A stretch of DNA of 64,000 nt from Halichondria panicea (GCF_963675165.1 NC_087391.1:4576646-4640645); one strand, 5' to 3'. Positions 23,422-37,330 are shown, numbered from the stretch's first letter. Translations and numbers: made by a program. Notes: a model not told the origin generated them from the letters alone.

Positions 23422-24960
23422 TCAGTCGCTGCCTTGCTTGAAATCCAGTACCATTTTAGACGGGACATCCATCGTGCCCACAACCTGCAGAGGACACAAA
23501 GGCAACAGTGAGCAATGCTAGAGTAATACACTAGGCACCAACCAAATATCTCTCCGCATATAAACGGCATCACAAAATAATAGTAAATGCACGAGAAACA
23601 TTTCTATAAACCACATTTCCCCTTTGAATTTGATAAGGGAACCATACAAACATCTATATAGCGATACATTGATTGACAGGAAGACTCAAAGAGTAACTCA
23701 CATCACAGAATTCCTCGTATGAGATTTTGCCATCGCCATCTTTGTCGGAGTAGAGGATGGTCTTATCGACTATTTCTTGGAGCTGCTTCTCTGTTAAGTT
23801 GTTTCCTACCATCGTCTTGAGCACTTGGAACAGTTCACCGTTACTGATGAACCCGTCCTGGTCAATGTCGTAGATACGGAAAGCAACTGTAAGAGAGAAG
23901 CAGAAACCACTGATACATTAAGTATCAAAAAGGAAGCTCAAAATACTAACACAATGTACAACTGAACCCTATAGCTGGTATAGGAGCCGAACATAACGTA
24001 GGTTTTCCACGAGGCCTAAAGTGTATGTATACGCTGGGTCCCCTTAACAATATTATTGTATGTGTGAATTGTCTTATAGCTAAGGTGCTCTATAACATGC
24101 GTGTTTACACCACCTAACACAGAGTAAGAGTGATGGACTTACACTTGAGCTTCTTGTCCCTGTCTCCCTCCACACTGAACTGTGAGACACCCTCTATGAA
24201 CTCTGCACAAGGAGGGAAACAAACAAATACTGAAAACTACAATGTATCCTGTATACATGTCAGTGAATGTGTACATACACAGAGGAAAGGGTTTACCACA
24301 ATACATATTCTCAAAGGTTTCACCAATCAGTGGGGTTGGTACTAACGACTTCTAGACAAAAATACCCAGCACCTATTTCCTATCTTCCTATAAGCAATTT
24401 GTGTGGTTCTGGATTGAAAATAACCGCAAGTCCTGCAATTACTTAACTCAAGGAAGTAAGCCTCTGTACTCTATTGTAAGTATTGTATGTGTATACACGT
24501 ATGTATGTACCAGTACACAAGCCCTACTTTAACAATAGTTTCAGTCACCTTGGAAGTCTACCTCTCCGTTCCTGTCAGTGTCCAGAATGTCAATCACTCT
24601 TCGCACTAGAGGGTTCTGTTGCAGCTCAGGGATGCTCATGAACTCCTCCACCGACAGAGAGCCATTTTGATTCACGTCCAATTTCTTGAAGCTTCTGCTC
24701 AGCCTCTTGATCTCGTCGGGCTCAACTGTGTGTGTGGTGTGTGTATTGTGTGTGTGTGTGTGTGTGTGTGTATGGTGTATGACAAGTCAAGCAGATCAGT
24801 TTCAGTTTCGTGAACACAGTAACTCGTGCCAGGTGCCTAAAGCTATTAGAACTCACATTTGTGGACCAACTCCATTGGTAATGACTGATCCGCTCCCTGT
24901 ATGTGATACACCATTGTAGTGACTACTGTGAACATACATCCTACCCATACTACATACCAT
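23422..24960 (-). CDS. PPP3R1: Calcineurin subunit B, complete
   Basis: Six exons on the minus strand: 24958-24960 (ATG only), 24857-24896, 24549-24725, 24143-24202, 23702-23886, 23422-23484. They give 175 aa; human CNB has 170. The N-terminus M-GADQS continues with an [14 protein letters not shown] helix matching vertebrate CNB. Four EF-hands follow; loops include [34 protein letters not shown] and [12 protein letters not shown]. The protein is the Ca2+-binding regulatory partner of calcineurin A phosphatase. Gly2 is kept (GADQS) as a possible myristoylation site. The first coding exon holds just the start codon, followed directly by GTATGT. It is divergent from GANAB (ATGs 275 bp apart) and convergent with the GTPase gene. 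The exon 3 acceptor is preceded by a (CA)n tract. Confidence 0.93.
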
Positions 24961-25235
24961 GATTTCAAGTGAGCTTTAGAACCAGGATAAAAGCTTTGAA
25001 AGGGTAACTTTTGTGATATCCAACGATTCTGACTCAGTGGGTCCAGAACAGTGGTCCAATTCTACGGCTTTTTTGTCGATAACTGTGTGGCCCCAGTCGA
25101 GTCAAAGCAGAGGCTCGAGATGTCAAAGATTGTTGGAAGTTGGTAGAGGAAACAAGTCAGTCATGTGACATGGTTAGGCTTCACATGACCAAACCCACTC
25201 TCTGCAAAGCCAGCCAAGAAAAGTCCATTTCTGCG

Positions 25236-28200
25236 ATGCAGTACTGGTGTAGATTAGTGTGTGTGAGTACAGCTGTATCTCTCCTGGCTCTGTGTGTGAC
25301 TGCTGTGGATAAAGGCAACTTTAAGACATGTGATAAGAGCAGTTTCTGCAGGTGGGCATTATCAAGAAAAGTACAATCTCGTAAAAACTACATTCATAGA
25401 AATTGCACATAAGATCTTTTTATGCAATCTGTTATTCATTTTAAATGATTTTCTGCCTGGCAGGCGCAACCGTGCCCTCCCCAAAGGGGATTCCCCCTAC
25501 AAGGTGGATCCGGACTCCATAGAGGTACAGAGTACAGGATGTGCCATGGATATAATCAACACTCGGAGCAACGTGGTGCTGCGTGGGGAGATCTCCACTC
25601 TCGAGGGTAACATGTTCCGACTCAAGATCGACGAGAAGGACGGACTACGACTTCGATATCAAGTGGAGGGTGCTCTGGTTGGGCGACCAAAGCTTGAGGG
25701 GTGAGTATGGTGCGTGCTATTGAGTGTGGTGCTCTAATCTCTTGTTTGGTGGTCTGTGTGAGTTGTCATAGAAATACATTCAGACACCATGTCTTCGATG
25801 CTTTCATACTTTACCATTGCACAGTAACTAGTGTATGGACTTTTACTGATACTTAGTGTATGCTGTTCATTCTCTGAAGGTGCAAAGTTCAACGGAGCAG
25901 TACTGGCCTTGAGGTAACGTCTGAGACGACCAAGGTGGCTGTGACCTTCGACCCTTTCCAAATGGATTTCTATGTCAACAACGAGATAGCAGTTGTGTTG
26001 AACTCGAGAGGACTGATGAACTTTGAGCACTACAGGAACAAAAAGTGAGCGCCCAATTAATGCTTTTGAAACTGGTGGGTGAGCTGTGGTTGCAAATCAG
26101 GCTAGCACTTGCCAAGTTGGTATAGCAACATTGTCTCAAATTGGGTCAGTACAGGAGCACTCCTGGTCAGTATTGTGTTTATGCCATTAGCGCTAGAACC
26201 TGACCATCTGTGTGAGCGCATTCCTCCGAGTTAAACAGACTCTAAATGATGTTGTATGAATAGAGCTACATTTACTGTAGAATGTATTCTTTATGTCTTC
26301 ACTTGTTGTGATTGTCACTTCAATGTGCACAGGGAGCCCCCAGTGCAGGAGGAGGAAGTCCCTGAGGCTGAGGGGGATGCCCCTGGGGATGAGGAGGCTA
26401 ACGAGGAAGTTGCAGAGGAGGAGCCAGAGGCAGAGGCAGTGAATGTTGAGGATGAAGAGCCTGAAATGTGGGAGGAGACTTTCAAGACATACCCTGACTC
26501 AAAACCTTATGGTGAGCAGTACCTAGTCCTTTGCATTATTGTCTATCCTCTTTACTGTTATGTCATGTCCTAAAAGTTGGTCTGAGGCAAGACACAGTTT
26601 AGAGTTTAATGCATGTAGATAAGCTGTACTGTACACCGTTTCCTGAGATTATATACACAGTGTGTGCTTGACCGTGACCCTCCTCCCCCCAGGTCCCAGC
26701 TCCGTGGGTCTAGACATCTCCTTCCCTGGGGTGGAGCATGTGTACGGATTACCAGAACATGCAGACTCACTAGCCCTCAAGACCACAAAGTAAGTCGATT
26801 GATACACTGGTACACATATAGTTTATACTAGCCAGGATTTAGCACTATTGAAGTTGCCAATTTGTGCCTTAGAAAAGTATCCCTTGAATGTGTTATACAA
26901 TAATTATTGCCTTTGGTATAGAATGTATAGAATGTAGGAGACTTGTGTTGTTTCCGACAATGAACGTGATCATCTGTAGTGATGGTGATCCCTATCGTCT
27001 GTACAACCTGGACGTGTTTGAATACGAACTCAACAACAGAATGGCTCTGTACGGGTCCATCCCACTCATGCTGGCACACAAGTGAGTGCATGTGATGTGA
27101 TGAATAATAATAACTCTATCAGTATGTGTTGCAGTAGTTATGTCATGTGATCTGCACACTGTACTTGTCTTGTTAGTCTTACAATTGTAGTACTGATTGA
27201 AATTTCTTAAAAGTGAATGTTCTGTATTCGTACCAAGTGTGAGAATGTTTGCTTCTCCAGCTGGAGCAAGACGGTGGGTGTGTTCTGGCACAACGCTGCA
27301 GAGACCTGGGTCGACATCACCAACTCTGCTGCCAACAAGGTAGACACTGTCACACTGAGGAAATCTCACATTTGCGTGCACTGGTTCTGTCCTGTCCCTA
27401 GGCTTTTCAAGCATTGCTTTGTAATTTTATCTAGGCTATCTTGTTTTCTCATTATACATAAATAACTAATGTTACATATATAACTGACCCTATGAGACCA
27501 TTTGCAATACCCCATCCTCCCTACTCTCCCAGAACATCCTTGGCAAGCTGCTCTCCTATTTCCAGACCGAGGAGGAGATACCTCAGACTGACACTCACTG
27601 GATCTCTGAGAGTGGGATCATCGACCTCTTCATCATTTTGGGACCACGCCCACACGATGTCTTCCGACAGTACTCGTCTCTCACGGGCACCACAATGCTC
27701 CCACCTGTGAGTTGTTTGGTTGTCATGTGACTCTGTTATCATGTGATCACTTCTGCAGCTGTTCTCCATAGCGTACCACCAATCAAGATGGAACTACAAC
27801 GATGAGAACGATGTTGCCAAGTGAGTTTGCTCGTGTTATGACCATTTTATTGAGTCAATTTGCCATGTGCTCTGACAAAATGGCCGGACAATATTTTAGT
27901 GCTAGCACTAGTTCACTGCCAGGGTGTCATACAGGAGGAGGGGAAAGGGGTATTCCCCCTCTGGCCCAATTTCCCCAGTGCTACAAATCCATTAATGCTC
28001 ACTAGTGCAGACTATGTAACCACTAAACTCATTATTGTGCAGTGTGGACGAGGGATTTGACGCTCACGATATTCCCTATGACGTTCTCTGGCTGGACATT
28101 GAACACACCAACGGGAAGAGGTAGCGATTGTGTAATTATATACATGTAGACACATTGTATGCTGCGTGTGCGTACAACACAGTAACACATGTAACTGTGT

Positions 28201-31200
28201 TCAGCCTATAGATCTCGTGGGAAGCTTACGGACTGATGCATTCATACAGTGTTTTGCACACTTTATATACTAACTAAGTGTCAGACCTCGCTGACTGATG
28301 CTCCCCTCTCTCCACAGATACTTCACGTGGGACTCTGCCAAGTTCCCCACGCCTGAGGCTATGCAGGACAAGTTGGCTGCCAAGGGGAGGAAGATGGTCA
28401 CCATTATCGACCCTCACATCAAGAGGGACAGCAATTACCACATTCACAAGGTACCGTATTAACTAGAATATTTTGCGGGAAAAAACCTTTGCGAATGAAC
28501 CATATCAGCAGAAAAATTGACCCTTTGCTATCTAACTATTGCGTTCTGGCAAGGATGTGTGTATTTACCAAACTAATTTAGGTTTTGTGATTTATTGTTG
28601 CGAATTGATCAACCCTCGCAAAGTTCGCATATGTTTGATGCTCGCAAAACATTCTAGTACATGTAATACGGTACTCACAATACTTATACTGACATCTCCC
28701 CATTCCTACACTGTATGTAGTTCTCAAGGCTAGATGCCCTAATAATAGTGACTCTTTTAATTGCAAATGATAATTTTATTCAAGAATTGCCATTCGCTAA
28801 GTTTCAACTTCGAATGTAGAAAGATTTCTTTTTCCACGATGTACATAGTCTGTGGATAAATTTCCTAAACAAATCTGTCCCTTACATGCATGTCTCTAGA
28901 CACCCTCCTTACACAGTACACAGACTAGTGTATGGTGAAGGGGCAAGCAGTGAATCATAACCACCCACACTCGTTTTCCCCGTGTAGGAGGCGGAGTCAA
29001 GTGATGTGTACGTGAAGAAGTCTGACGGGGGCTCATCGTATGAGGGGTGGTGTTGGCCAGGCTCCTCCTCCTGGATTGACTTCCTCAGTCCTCAGAACAG
29101 ACGATGGTGGGCAGAACAGTTTAGCCCAGATAAGTATCAGGTCAGTCATTCGATACTGATAATGTAGGTGTCACACGTACTGTACACTGTTATCGTGTCG
29201 ATCTGTAGCCTACATGCAGGTGTTCACTTAGTAATTGGTTTACTATGCAACTGTGTCAGTATTGATTTGAATAACAGTACTGTCTATTGCCCCTACTGTG
29301 CATTTGCTTTGTATTACACTGTAGCACCATTATGATCTGTACAGTATTGTTGTTGTTCCTTGCGCAGGGTTCTACACTGAATCTGTTCACTTGGAATGAT
29401 ATGAATGAGGTGAGTTACAAGTAGCCTAGCAGCAATCACATATTCTAGCGTAGCTATTAATGAGTCTATGTCTATGTCATACCAACCTTTACTCTGTACC
29501 CCCCTCCCCCTCCCCCTCCCCCTGTAGCCGAGCGTATTCAATGGACCAGAGGTTACAATGCATAAGGACTGTCGTCATGGTGACTGGGAGCACAGAGACG
29601 TGCACAACATATACGGCATGCTCCAACACCAAGCAACGGCCGAGGGTCAGATCCTGAGGTCAGGGGGTACAGAGCGACCATTCGTTCTCTCCAGAGCCTT
29701 CTTTGCAGGCACTCAGCGATTCGGTGAGTAAATCGAAGTATTGAGATTCGATCACTAGTACATGTACTTGTGTGTGCTTTACTGGCAATGTAGTTTCAAT
29801 GTGCGTCAATGTACACGTACCTTCATAATTTATAGCCAGGGATATACATGTATGCCACACTAATCTGTGGTGGCGGTTGGTACTAACCACCTCTCCACGA
29901 GGCCTAGTTTACTATAAGCTATAAGAAAGGCAAATCTCTGTGTTGAATTGGAAATGCTAGCCACATCACTGTACAATTGTAGTGACCACACTATTGCCTC
30001 CCTCCAGGTGCTATTTGGACAGGTGACAATAAGGCTGACTGGGGCCACCTCAAGATGTCCCTGCCCATGCTCCTCTCAGTGAGTGTGGCAGGTCTCCCCT
30101 TTGTGGGCGCAGATGTAGGAGGATTCTTCATGAACCCTGACCCCGAGCTCCTTGTCAGGTGGTATCAGGTGAGCAGAAATAGTCTTCAGGTATACTTTAT
30201 GTTACAGGTCTATACGTACAAAATGCACATCTTACACGTAGTTTGATTTTTAGTGAACTTCTGAAAGAAGCTAGCGTATTTGGTTGTTTATATCCCATGA
30301 TCTTTTGTTGAAATTGGCAGTAGAGCTTCACCAAATGGTAGACCTTGTCTAGAGATACTGTACGTAGTACGATGAATTAATGTACCAACAGACATTTGAC
30401 TTTTGGATTGTACAATGTAGCAACAATTTTTTTCTACCCACTTAACACAATGTAGATAAATTTGTGTGACCTCAGTATAAAGTATTGAAATATTTCCTGT
30501 CCCTTGTAGGCTGGAGCCTTCTACCCATTCTTCCGAGCTCACGCCCATCTAGACACTCGTCGTCGGGAACCATGGCTACTAGAGTCGGACAAAATGACCG
30601 TCATTCGAGATGCCATTCGAATTCGTTACGAGCTTCTCCCCCTCTGGTACACAGTGTTCTATGAGTCTACACAGACTGGGCTGCCGGTGATGAGACCTCT
30701 CTGGCTCGAGTATCCTAGGGATAAGAATACCTATGGGATAGAGGACCAGTTCTTGGTGGGGGATAGTCTAATGGTGAGGCCAGTGACTGAGCAGTACACC
30801 ACGTCCGTGCACCTGTACCTGCCTGGAGCTACTGCTGTGAGTGTGTGTGTGTGTGTGTGTGTGAGGGGGTGGATGTGTGCTGTGTGGGGAGGGAGGTGGT
30901 GATTCGATAAAGATTGATATCATTGATAAGATAATTTGAGGCTAGTTTTGAGGTTTGTAAAATTGTAGTTGTGCTTGTGTTGGCTGTACTGTAACGTATA
31001 ACATACATGCAGAAATAGTGTACATGTACTTACCTATCATCATCATCATGGGTCATCTAAACTGTCCCTCTCCAGGTCTGGTATGACTACAGTGACTACA
31101 CTCCCTACAATGGAGCAACCAAATATTACATCAACACACCACTAGATAAGGTGAACATTCATTAGTGTTTGGATGAATGTGCATTCATTTCGTCTGCCCA

Positions 31201-31556
31201 ACAGATTCCTGTGTTTGTGAAGGGTGGAGCTATAGTCCCCAAGAAGATGAGGGTTCGAAGGTCGTCCTCTCTCATGGCTGATGATCCATACACTCTTCTG
31301 GTAGCACTGAACACAGAGGTACACTGTGTGCAGTCAGCATGTGTGTGCATGCGTATAGATGTACTCTATTCAGCAGCATGTAGCAATTGATAGGCACAAA
31401 ACAAATGAATTGTGTTAGTTGAATGGGTATATAGCTTGTTAAGTATTCAAGCTTCTCATGCCAGACTCCATCATTTAACTATGCTTGCATTGCAGTGTAT
31501 TGTGTGTCTCTCACTCCAATTATCATTTCTGCTATCCTGTGACACTAACCCCTCCC

Positions 31557-31606
<50 letters not shown>

Positions 31607-32385
31607 CACTCTAGGAGAAAGCCAAGGGCAAGTTGTACATTGATGACGGTCACTCGTACAACTACCAGAAAGGGGAGTATCTAGTCCGGCAGTTTGCCTT
31701 CTCCAATAATCAACTAACGAGCAGCTCAGGTGATCCAGCAGGATCTTACGTAACTAAGTCTTGGTTGGAGAGAGTACTGGTGGTGGGCGTGGCCAAAGCA
31801 CCCTCCTCTGTTACCATTCAGACAGGTAAGAAAATGATCAATGATTAGGTGTAGCGTGTATGTGTACGTGTACATATACTGTACATTAGCATCATCATGT
31901 ATGACCCAGGTTCCAGTTTATAGGTTTACCATTTCCATCGAGGTGTTAGCCACTTTATATCAAAATATTTTGTTCTCATGGCCTCAGGTATACCGTATAG
32001 CGGGTAATTTTTTAGGATCCAATTTTTCACAAATTCGCTTATTTTTGCGTAAAAATGCTCATCCTCAAAAATTACCTATATACGGTAGTACATGATACTT
32101 AGTACAGTGCATTAGTAGCCTTGAGACCTAGTCGTAGACTAAATATAGTTTTACTTTTGGACATGGTGGCTTATTGGTGTATGTACAGTCTAAAATTGTG
32201 CCGTTTTGTTGTATATGTACGTGCGTGTACATGTATTTTATTCCTGTTATTTCCTCCCTGTAGGTGGGACCACTAACAATCTACAGTTCAGCTATGATGA
32301 TGTTAACAAGAACCACGTTCTGACCATCAAAAAGCCAGGACTGAACATTGCTACAGACTTCACAATCTCTCTCAACTACAGCTAA
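25236..32385 (+). CDS. GANAB: Glucosidase II alpha subunit (GH31)
   Basis: Twenty exons: 25236-25351, 25464-25700, 25880-26044, 26333-26511, 26693-26789, 26980-27081, 27261-27339, 27533-27706, 27759-27820, 28043-28120, 28318-28450, 28988-29140, 29368-29409, 29528-29723, 30008-30168, 30510-30836, 31076-31150, 31205-31318, 31615-31825, 32264-32385. They give 940 aa (human 944). The enzyme trims glucose from N-glycans in the ER. A hydrophobic signal peptide ([11 protein letters not shown]) precedes the conserved NFKTC...FCRNR start. Exon 4 encodes the acidic insert typical of this family. The nucleophile is Asp536 in WNDMNEPSVF and the acid/base is Asp611 in WTGDN. No ER-retrieval signal is present, as expected, since the beta subunit retains the complex. 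An in-frame ATG at 25140 was rejected because MQYW gives a normal signal peptide. Confidence 0.95.
31991..32087. mobile_element. Small MITE in GANAB intron 19
   Basis: The ends TACCGTATAGCGGGTAATT and AATTACCTATATACGGTA are inverted repeats like those of the element at 1114-1450. It is about 97 bp long with TA at both ends. Confidence 0.7.
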
Positions 32386-32556
32386 CTAGCCAATCTCGAT
32401 ATCGGAACTAATTGACTTAAATTTTGTGAACTGGTATCCATTTTTTTCACTAGGGGAAATGTAATTTATACGTGAAATCACAATTATTCAACACTTGCAT
32501 TGTACAAAATGTGAATTATAACCATTTACTATAAATTATAGCTCTTATAGTAGTTG

Positions 32557-33677
32557 TCAATTAGCCCTTGGTTCCTCCTTGGCGGAGATATCATCCTCAG
32601 AATCGGTAGCCACAGAGTCTTGTTGTAGGTCGGGCATAACATTTTCCGGAGGTGAATCAACTTCAGAATCAGTAGTACACGTATCTAAAGAGTCTTGTTG
32701 AACGTTGGGCATTACATTTTCCTCAGAATCGGTAGTACTAGCTACAGAGTCTTGTTGGAGAAGGTCGGACGTAACACTCTCTTGAGGTGGATCAACTTCA
32801 GAGTCTGGTTGATCGATGGAGAAGCTCTCTTCAGAATTGGTAGTAGCTACAGAGTCTTGTTGGAGAAGGTTGGGCGTAACATTTTCTTGAGGTGGATCCA
32901 CAGATGATTCAATGCTATCCAGTGCTGTACTCGCAAAGTTTACTGTTGAAGTGTTTGTTACTTCAGATTCTGGGACACCCTCTTCTGGAGTTGCCACATT
33001 TCCTTTGACTGGCTTTTTTGTTCTTGGACCAACCAAGACCTGCAACGTGTGTGTTGTGTGTGTGTGTGTATGTGTGTGTGTGTGAGTGTGTGATGTGCGT
33101 GCGAGGGAACAGCAGTGAAACCAATTACATGTAGCCTTCTGATTAAGGGACGTTGTATCTACTAAGGACGTTAATTCCAATAGTTACGTTACTTCTTACA
33201 GTTATAAGGGACAACTTTTGACTTCAGTGTCCCTAACTGTATTATTTTATTCTTGTGTATGCATGGACGTGGGATCATGAGGTGGTCTTACATTGAACTG
33301 CCCAATGAACTGATTCCTGTTCTCCAAGGCAGCCATCACATTATCTTTGTCCTGCATGTACACAAATCCATACCCTCTCGACAGTCCAGTGCGAAGATCC
33401 TACACCGAAACACACGTGGCTAAATAACAACACATGACAACAGCTAGTCCAACTCACATAAGGGATGTACACTGACTCCACTCTCCCAAACCTCTCAAAG
33501 TACGAATACAGAACACCTGGTATGAAAATCAGGGAGTAATTAGTTTTGATACTAGAGCCTACATTTCTTACCTCTGGATATGGACCAGTGGAGCTTGCTG
33601 ACATAGATCTGACCCATCCTGGCTGCTTTAATTGATCCATCAATGAGAGATGCTAAGGGCATATGCTTTCGAGACAT
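32557..33677 (-). CDS. RRM protein, SLIRP-like, with acidic repeat tail
   Basis: Four exons on the minus strand: 33572-33677, 33458-33516, 33292-33399, 32557-33039. They give 251 aa. Residues about 25-105 form one RNA-recognition motif: RNP2 IYVSKLHW and RNP1 RGYGFVYM, with GRVESVYIPYD between. The RRM resembles the mitochondrial RNA-binding protein SLIRP, and the N-terminus is short and basic. Residues about 120-251 are low-complexity and acidic, with three to four imperfect repeats of about 25 residues built on LLQQDSVA and DSE blocks. SLIRP has no such tail, so this could be another small RRM protein. The gene is divergent from ADCK1, with 96 bp between start codons. The exon 4 acceptor follows a (CA)n tract. 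Confidence 0.75.
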
Positions 33678-33773
33678 GATTTTTACAACAGAACAGAGAG
33701 TGACCACGAGTGTTGTTATTTTTCTAATAGGAGCCCATTTAATTCTTTCGCGAACGACCATTACCTATTTACA
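33678..33773. promoter_or_regulatory. Bidirectional promoter, RRM gene / ADCK1
   Basis: Only 96 bp separate the two start codons, so the two genes must share promoter sequence or overlap at their 5' ends. No TATA box is evident. Confidence 0.5.
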
Positions 33774-36700
33774 ATGGCTGTCAGACTTTTGCTCAAAAGT
33801 GGACTAGCAGTCACGGCCTTAACGGCAACGTCTGGGGCTATTTGCTATCACACAGATGTCCTCGACAATCCATGGTGCTCCACTTTCAGAATAGTTAGAT
33901 TTGGCAGAGCTGCTTGTGCTGTAAGTTATCAGTCAAACTGACAAGTGTACTAAATTATTAATTCTCTCTTTAACAGTCGTTTATAGTGAGTCTGGACTAT
34001 AAATGGAGTCTGAGAGACCTCGAATATGATACTGAGGAGTACAGAACCACAATAGGACAAGTAAGCCAAGAGACGGCGTTCATTTAATAGTAGTACCATA
34101 CTTCTTCGAATTATAAGCCTCCCCCCGGCCCCCCCCCCCCCCAAATAATTATGTTTGCTGGTGCTACATGTATGGGTCAGTGGTGCATAAACAGAAGGGT
34201 GCTTTCCCATGAAAATAACGAATAGTTACCCCACTACAATCACCTGCTATACGGTACATGGGGGGGATATACTGTACATGCTACACCTTTTGAACAATGA
34301 AAGTATCAATAAATGAACCTAGAACTACACTCATGATGGATGTCTATATTCAACCAGAAGGGCTGATTTGCACTTAATAACTAGATTAAGTAACCACTTA
34401 CCATCGCCTAAAGAAGTATGGTAGCTTAGAGCTGTGATGACAAGATTTGAACCATTAATTTTGTATACTTCGTATCCAGATACACACTCGGTCAGCGCTG
34501 AGGCTGCGAGAGATGTGCAGTAGGAATGGAGGGTTGTTCATCAAGGTGGGACAACACCTGGGCTCTCTCGATTACCTTCTACCAAAGTCCTACGTAAAGG
34601 TGTTCAAAGTGTTCCACAACGAGGCCCCAAAGACCTCCCTCAGTCGTCTGCAGGGGGTCGTAGAGGAGGAGTTTGGACAGCCATGTGGGTGTTTGTTCTC
34701 TCTAGCATGATGTAGTAGGCCTGATATAGTTAGTATCTGCATATGAATGTACAGTGTAAGATTTACGTTAGCCACACACAAAGGCTTGAAATTGATTTAC
34801 TGTTAAGCTTTAAAAGAGTACCCCTCCCCCCCCCCCCCCTTCACAAGCTTATTTTCAAACTTGAATACCTTTTAGAGCAGCCTACATGCACCCATGTTAA
34901 CTGACCCTCTCCCGTCCACGTATTCCACCTCTAGTTGATACCATATTCTCTGAGTTGGACGAGGAGCCCTTGGGAGCAGCCTCTCTGGCCCAGTGTCACA
35001 AGGGAGTGCTGAGGGGTACAGGGGAGACAGTCGCCGTCAAGATACAACACCCGGACGTCCGTAGGAATGGCTACACTGATATAGATACCATTGAGGTTTG
35101 CTAATTTATTAGCTTTATGCTTTCTACCATTTTTCAAGACATTGATACTCCAGAACAACCCAAAAATTCCACTATCCTCCTTTCTTCCCCATAAGTTGGA
35201 GCATTATAATTGGTGTTGCGTAATATGTACATATAATTATGTACATGTACATATACAAGTGTGCTATACATGTTCTAAATCCAACAGCTTGAATTTTGCT
35301 GTAATTATCAATTTTTCCCCCCACCCCCCTCCCCCCTCTCTCTCCACAGTTCTTGGTGAGCTGTGTCCACCTAGTGTTCCCAGACTTCACGTTCCAGTGG
35401 CTAGTGGAGGAGATACGCGCCAACCTGCCCATGGAGTTGGACTTCTGTCAGGAGGCTCACAACCAGGAGCGGTTCTCAGCCATGTTCACTCACCTCAAGT
35501 GAGAGAGTGCATGAGACAGAATATAGCAGTTCATTGATTGCAGGGATACGCCCACACTAGTCGGAGGTGGTTGTACTAACCATACACTTCTACAACCACC
35601 ACCGGCAAAAATTACCACTAGGCAAAAAACCTACCTCCTAGGCATAGTACATAAAGAGCCAACTGTGTGTATCGAATTGAGATTGAAGATTGAATAGAGC
35701 CACTACTTCTGAAAATTCCAAGTACAACACTGTACTTGTGTGTAGATAAATCGTGATATAAAGCCTTTACCCATCTACCTCCAATCTATAGTACATCACT
35801 TGTGTGTACATGAATGTGAATGTTTGTATTTGTAGTGTACGTTGCATTGAATGGTCAATGCATTTTATTTCTTGTATAATGTACATAATTATAGTTACTG
35901 TGGCTTCATGCACCCCACCCCCTCCCCACACGCACATGCACACAGTTTTGTAAAAGCCCCTCGAGTGCATTGGGAGTTCACTACACCTAGAGTGCTGACC
36001 ATGGAGTTTATTGATGGGGGGAAAGTCGATAATGTGGAATATTTGAAGAGGAATCGACTGAGAGGAGATGATGTGAGTGGGCAGGAAGATGGCATTGTGT
36101 ACTGATGGTGACGGCCTATATGACATGTGTACCAACTTCATTATCATCCCACCCCCACAGATTTCCCTGAAGCTTGGTCGTATGTACAGTGAGATGATTT
36201 TCCTGCGAGGGTTCATCCACTGTGACCCACATTCTGGGAATGTGCTGGTTCGACCCGGGTCTGATGGACAGGCTCAGATAGTGCTCCTCGACCACGGCCT
36301 TTACAAAGTGAGAGTTGCTCCTAATTGACGTCTAAAGCATACTCACACTTGTATGTTCAGATATTTGACAGTGTTTTTGGCTTGACCTGTACAGTTTGTA
36401 AAAATAATGTTGCATGCATGTCTTTGTTTTATGGTTATTAGTACAGCATGTACATGCATGTATAGTACAAATTTGCAACTTTTAAAGCAAACTCAATTCC
36501 TCCCTCTTCTCAGGAGCTGACTGATGAATTCCGACTGACCTACTGTCGCCTATGGCAGGCCCTCATCAACAAAGACAGTCGTGCTGTGGAGAGGTACTGC
36601 CTGGAGCTCAATGCAGGGGAACTGTACCCCCTACTGGCTTGTATGATCACTGCCCGGACATGGGACAGTGTGCAGGGGGGCATCACACAGAAACAGAGGT

Positions 36701-36909
36701 CCAGAGAAGAGGTGGGTGAGGGGTTACAGTACATTGCTTATAATGTAAATTAAAGATCTTTCCTCCGTATCCACAGACGCCATTTACATAATTACATTTC
36801 CTAAGCAGGCTTTTATTATTTAGTGTCTTTAAGTATACTATTACAACTATTAGTAATCGACTAGCTAATTGTGACACATCCTTACACTGTGCATTATGTA
36901 TATACATCC

Positions 36910-37001
<92 letters not shown>

Positions 37002-37330
37002 TGCGAGCCATTCAACAGCACATCCCCCTCTACCTCTCACACATCACACAACTCCTCAACAATATCCCACGACAACTGGTCCTCATCCTCAAAACCAACG
37101 ACCTTTTACGCGGCCTCGAGTATTCCCTCGGGTCTCCCCTCTATAGGCAATCCTACATCATCATGTCCAAGTACTGCCTGAGGGCAATAGGGGAACACGA
37201 GGCCGGGAGGGCAGAGTCATCGTGGATTCAAAGAGTACAGTGGCGAGCTAAAACTAAGTTGTCCCTGTTGATGGTGACACTGTACGAGAATTGGCTTTGG
37301 ATTAGAGCAGTATTTGTGAACTATACCTAA
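33774..37330 (+). CDS. ADCK1: ADCK1-like atypical mitochondrial kinase
   Basis: Nine exons: 33774-33920, 33977-34060, 34480-34684, 34935-35095, 35350-35498, 35946-36072, 36161-36307, 36514-36711, 37001-37330. They give 515 aa (human about 530). It belongs to the UbiB/COQ8-type atypical kinases. The N-terminus has a mitochondrial-type leader with a hydrophobic stretch. The KxGQ motif is at 99-102 (FIKVGQHLGS), the Ala-rich loop is GAASLAQ, the VAIK-type lysine is in VAVKIQHP, and catalytic HCDPHSGN and metal-binding DHGLY follow. The C-terminal SHITQLLNNIPRQLVLILK region matches ADCK1 rather than ADCK2/5. The last acceptor is formed directly by the end of a (AC)n tract of about 90 bp. Confidence 0.93.
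36909..37000 (+). repeat. (AC)n microsatellite at a splice acceptor
   Basis: About 45 AC units run without a gap into the AG of the ADCK1 exon 9 acceptor, taking the place of a normal polypyrimidine tract. Confidence 0.9.

Noticed and set aside
25140-25235. Upstream in-frame ATG extending GANAB
   Set aside because: It would place 32 extra residues before a good signal peptide; the ATG at 25236 gives a normal ER leader and length (940 versus 944 aa in human).
36871-37146. Thr/His repeat protein frames around 36900-37000
   Set aside because: They are translations of the (AC)n microsatellite read through the ADCK1 acceptor.
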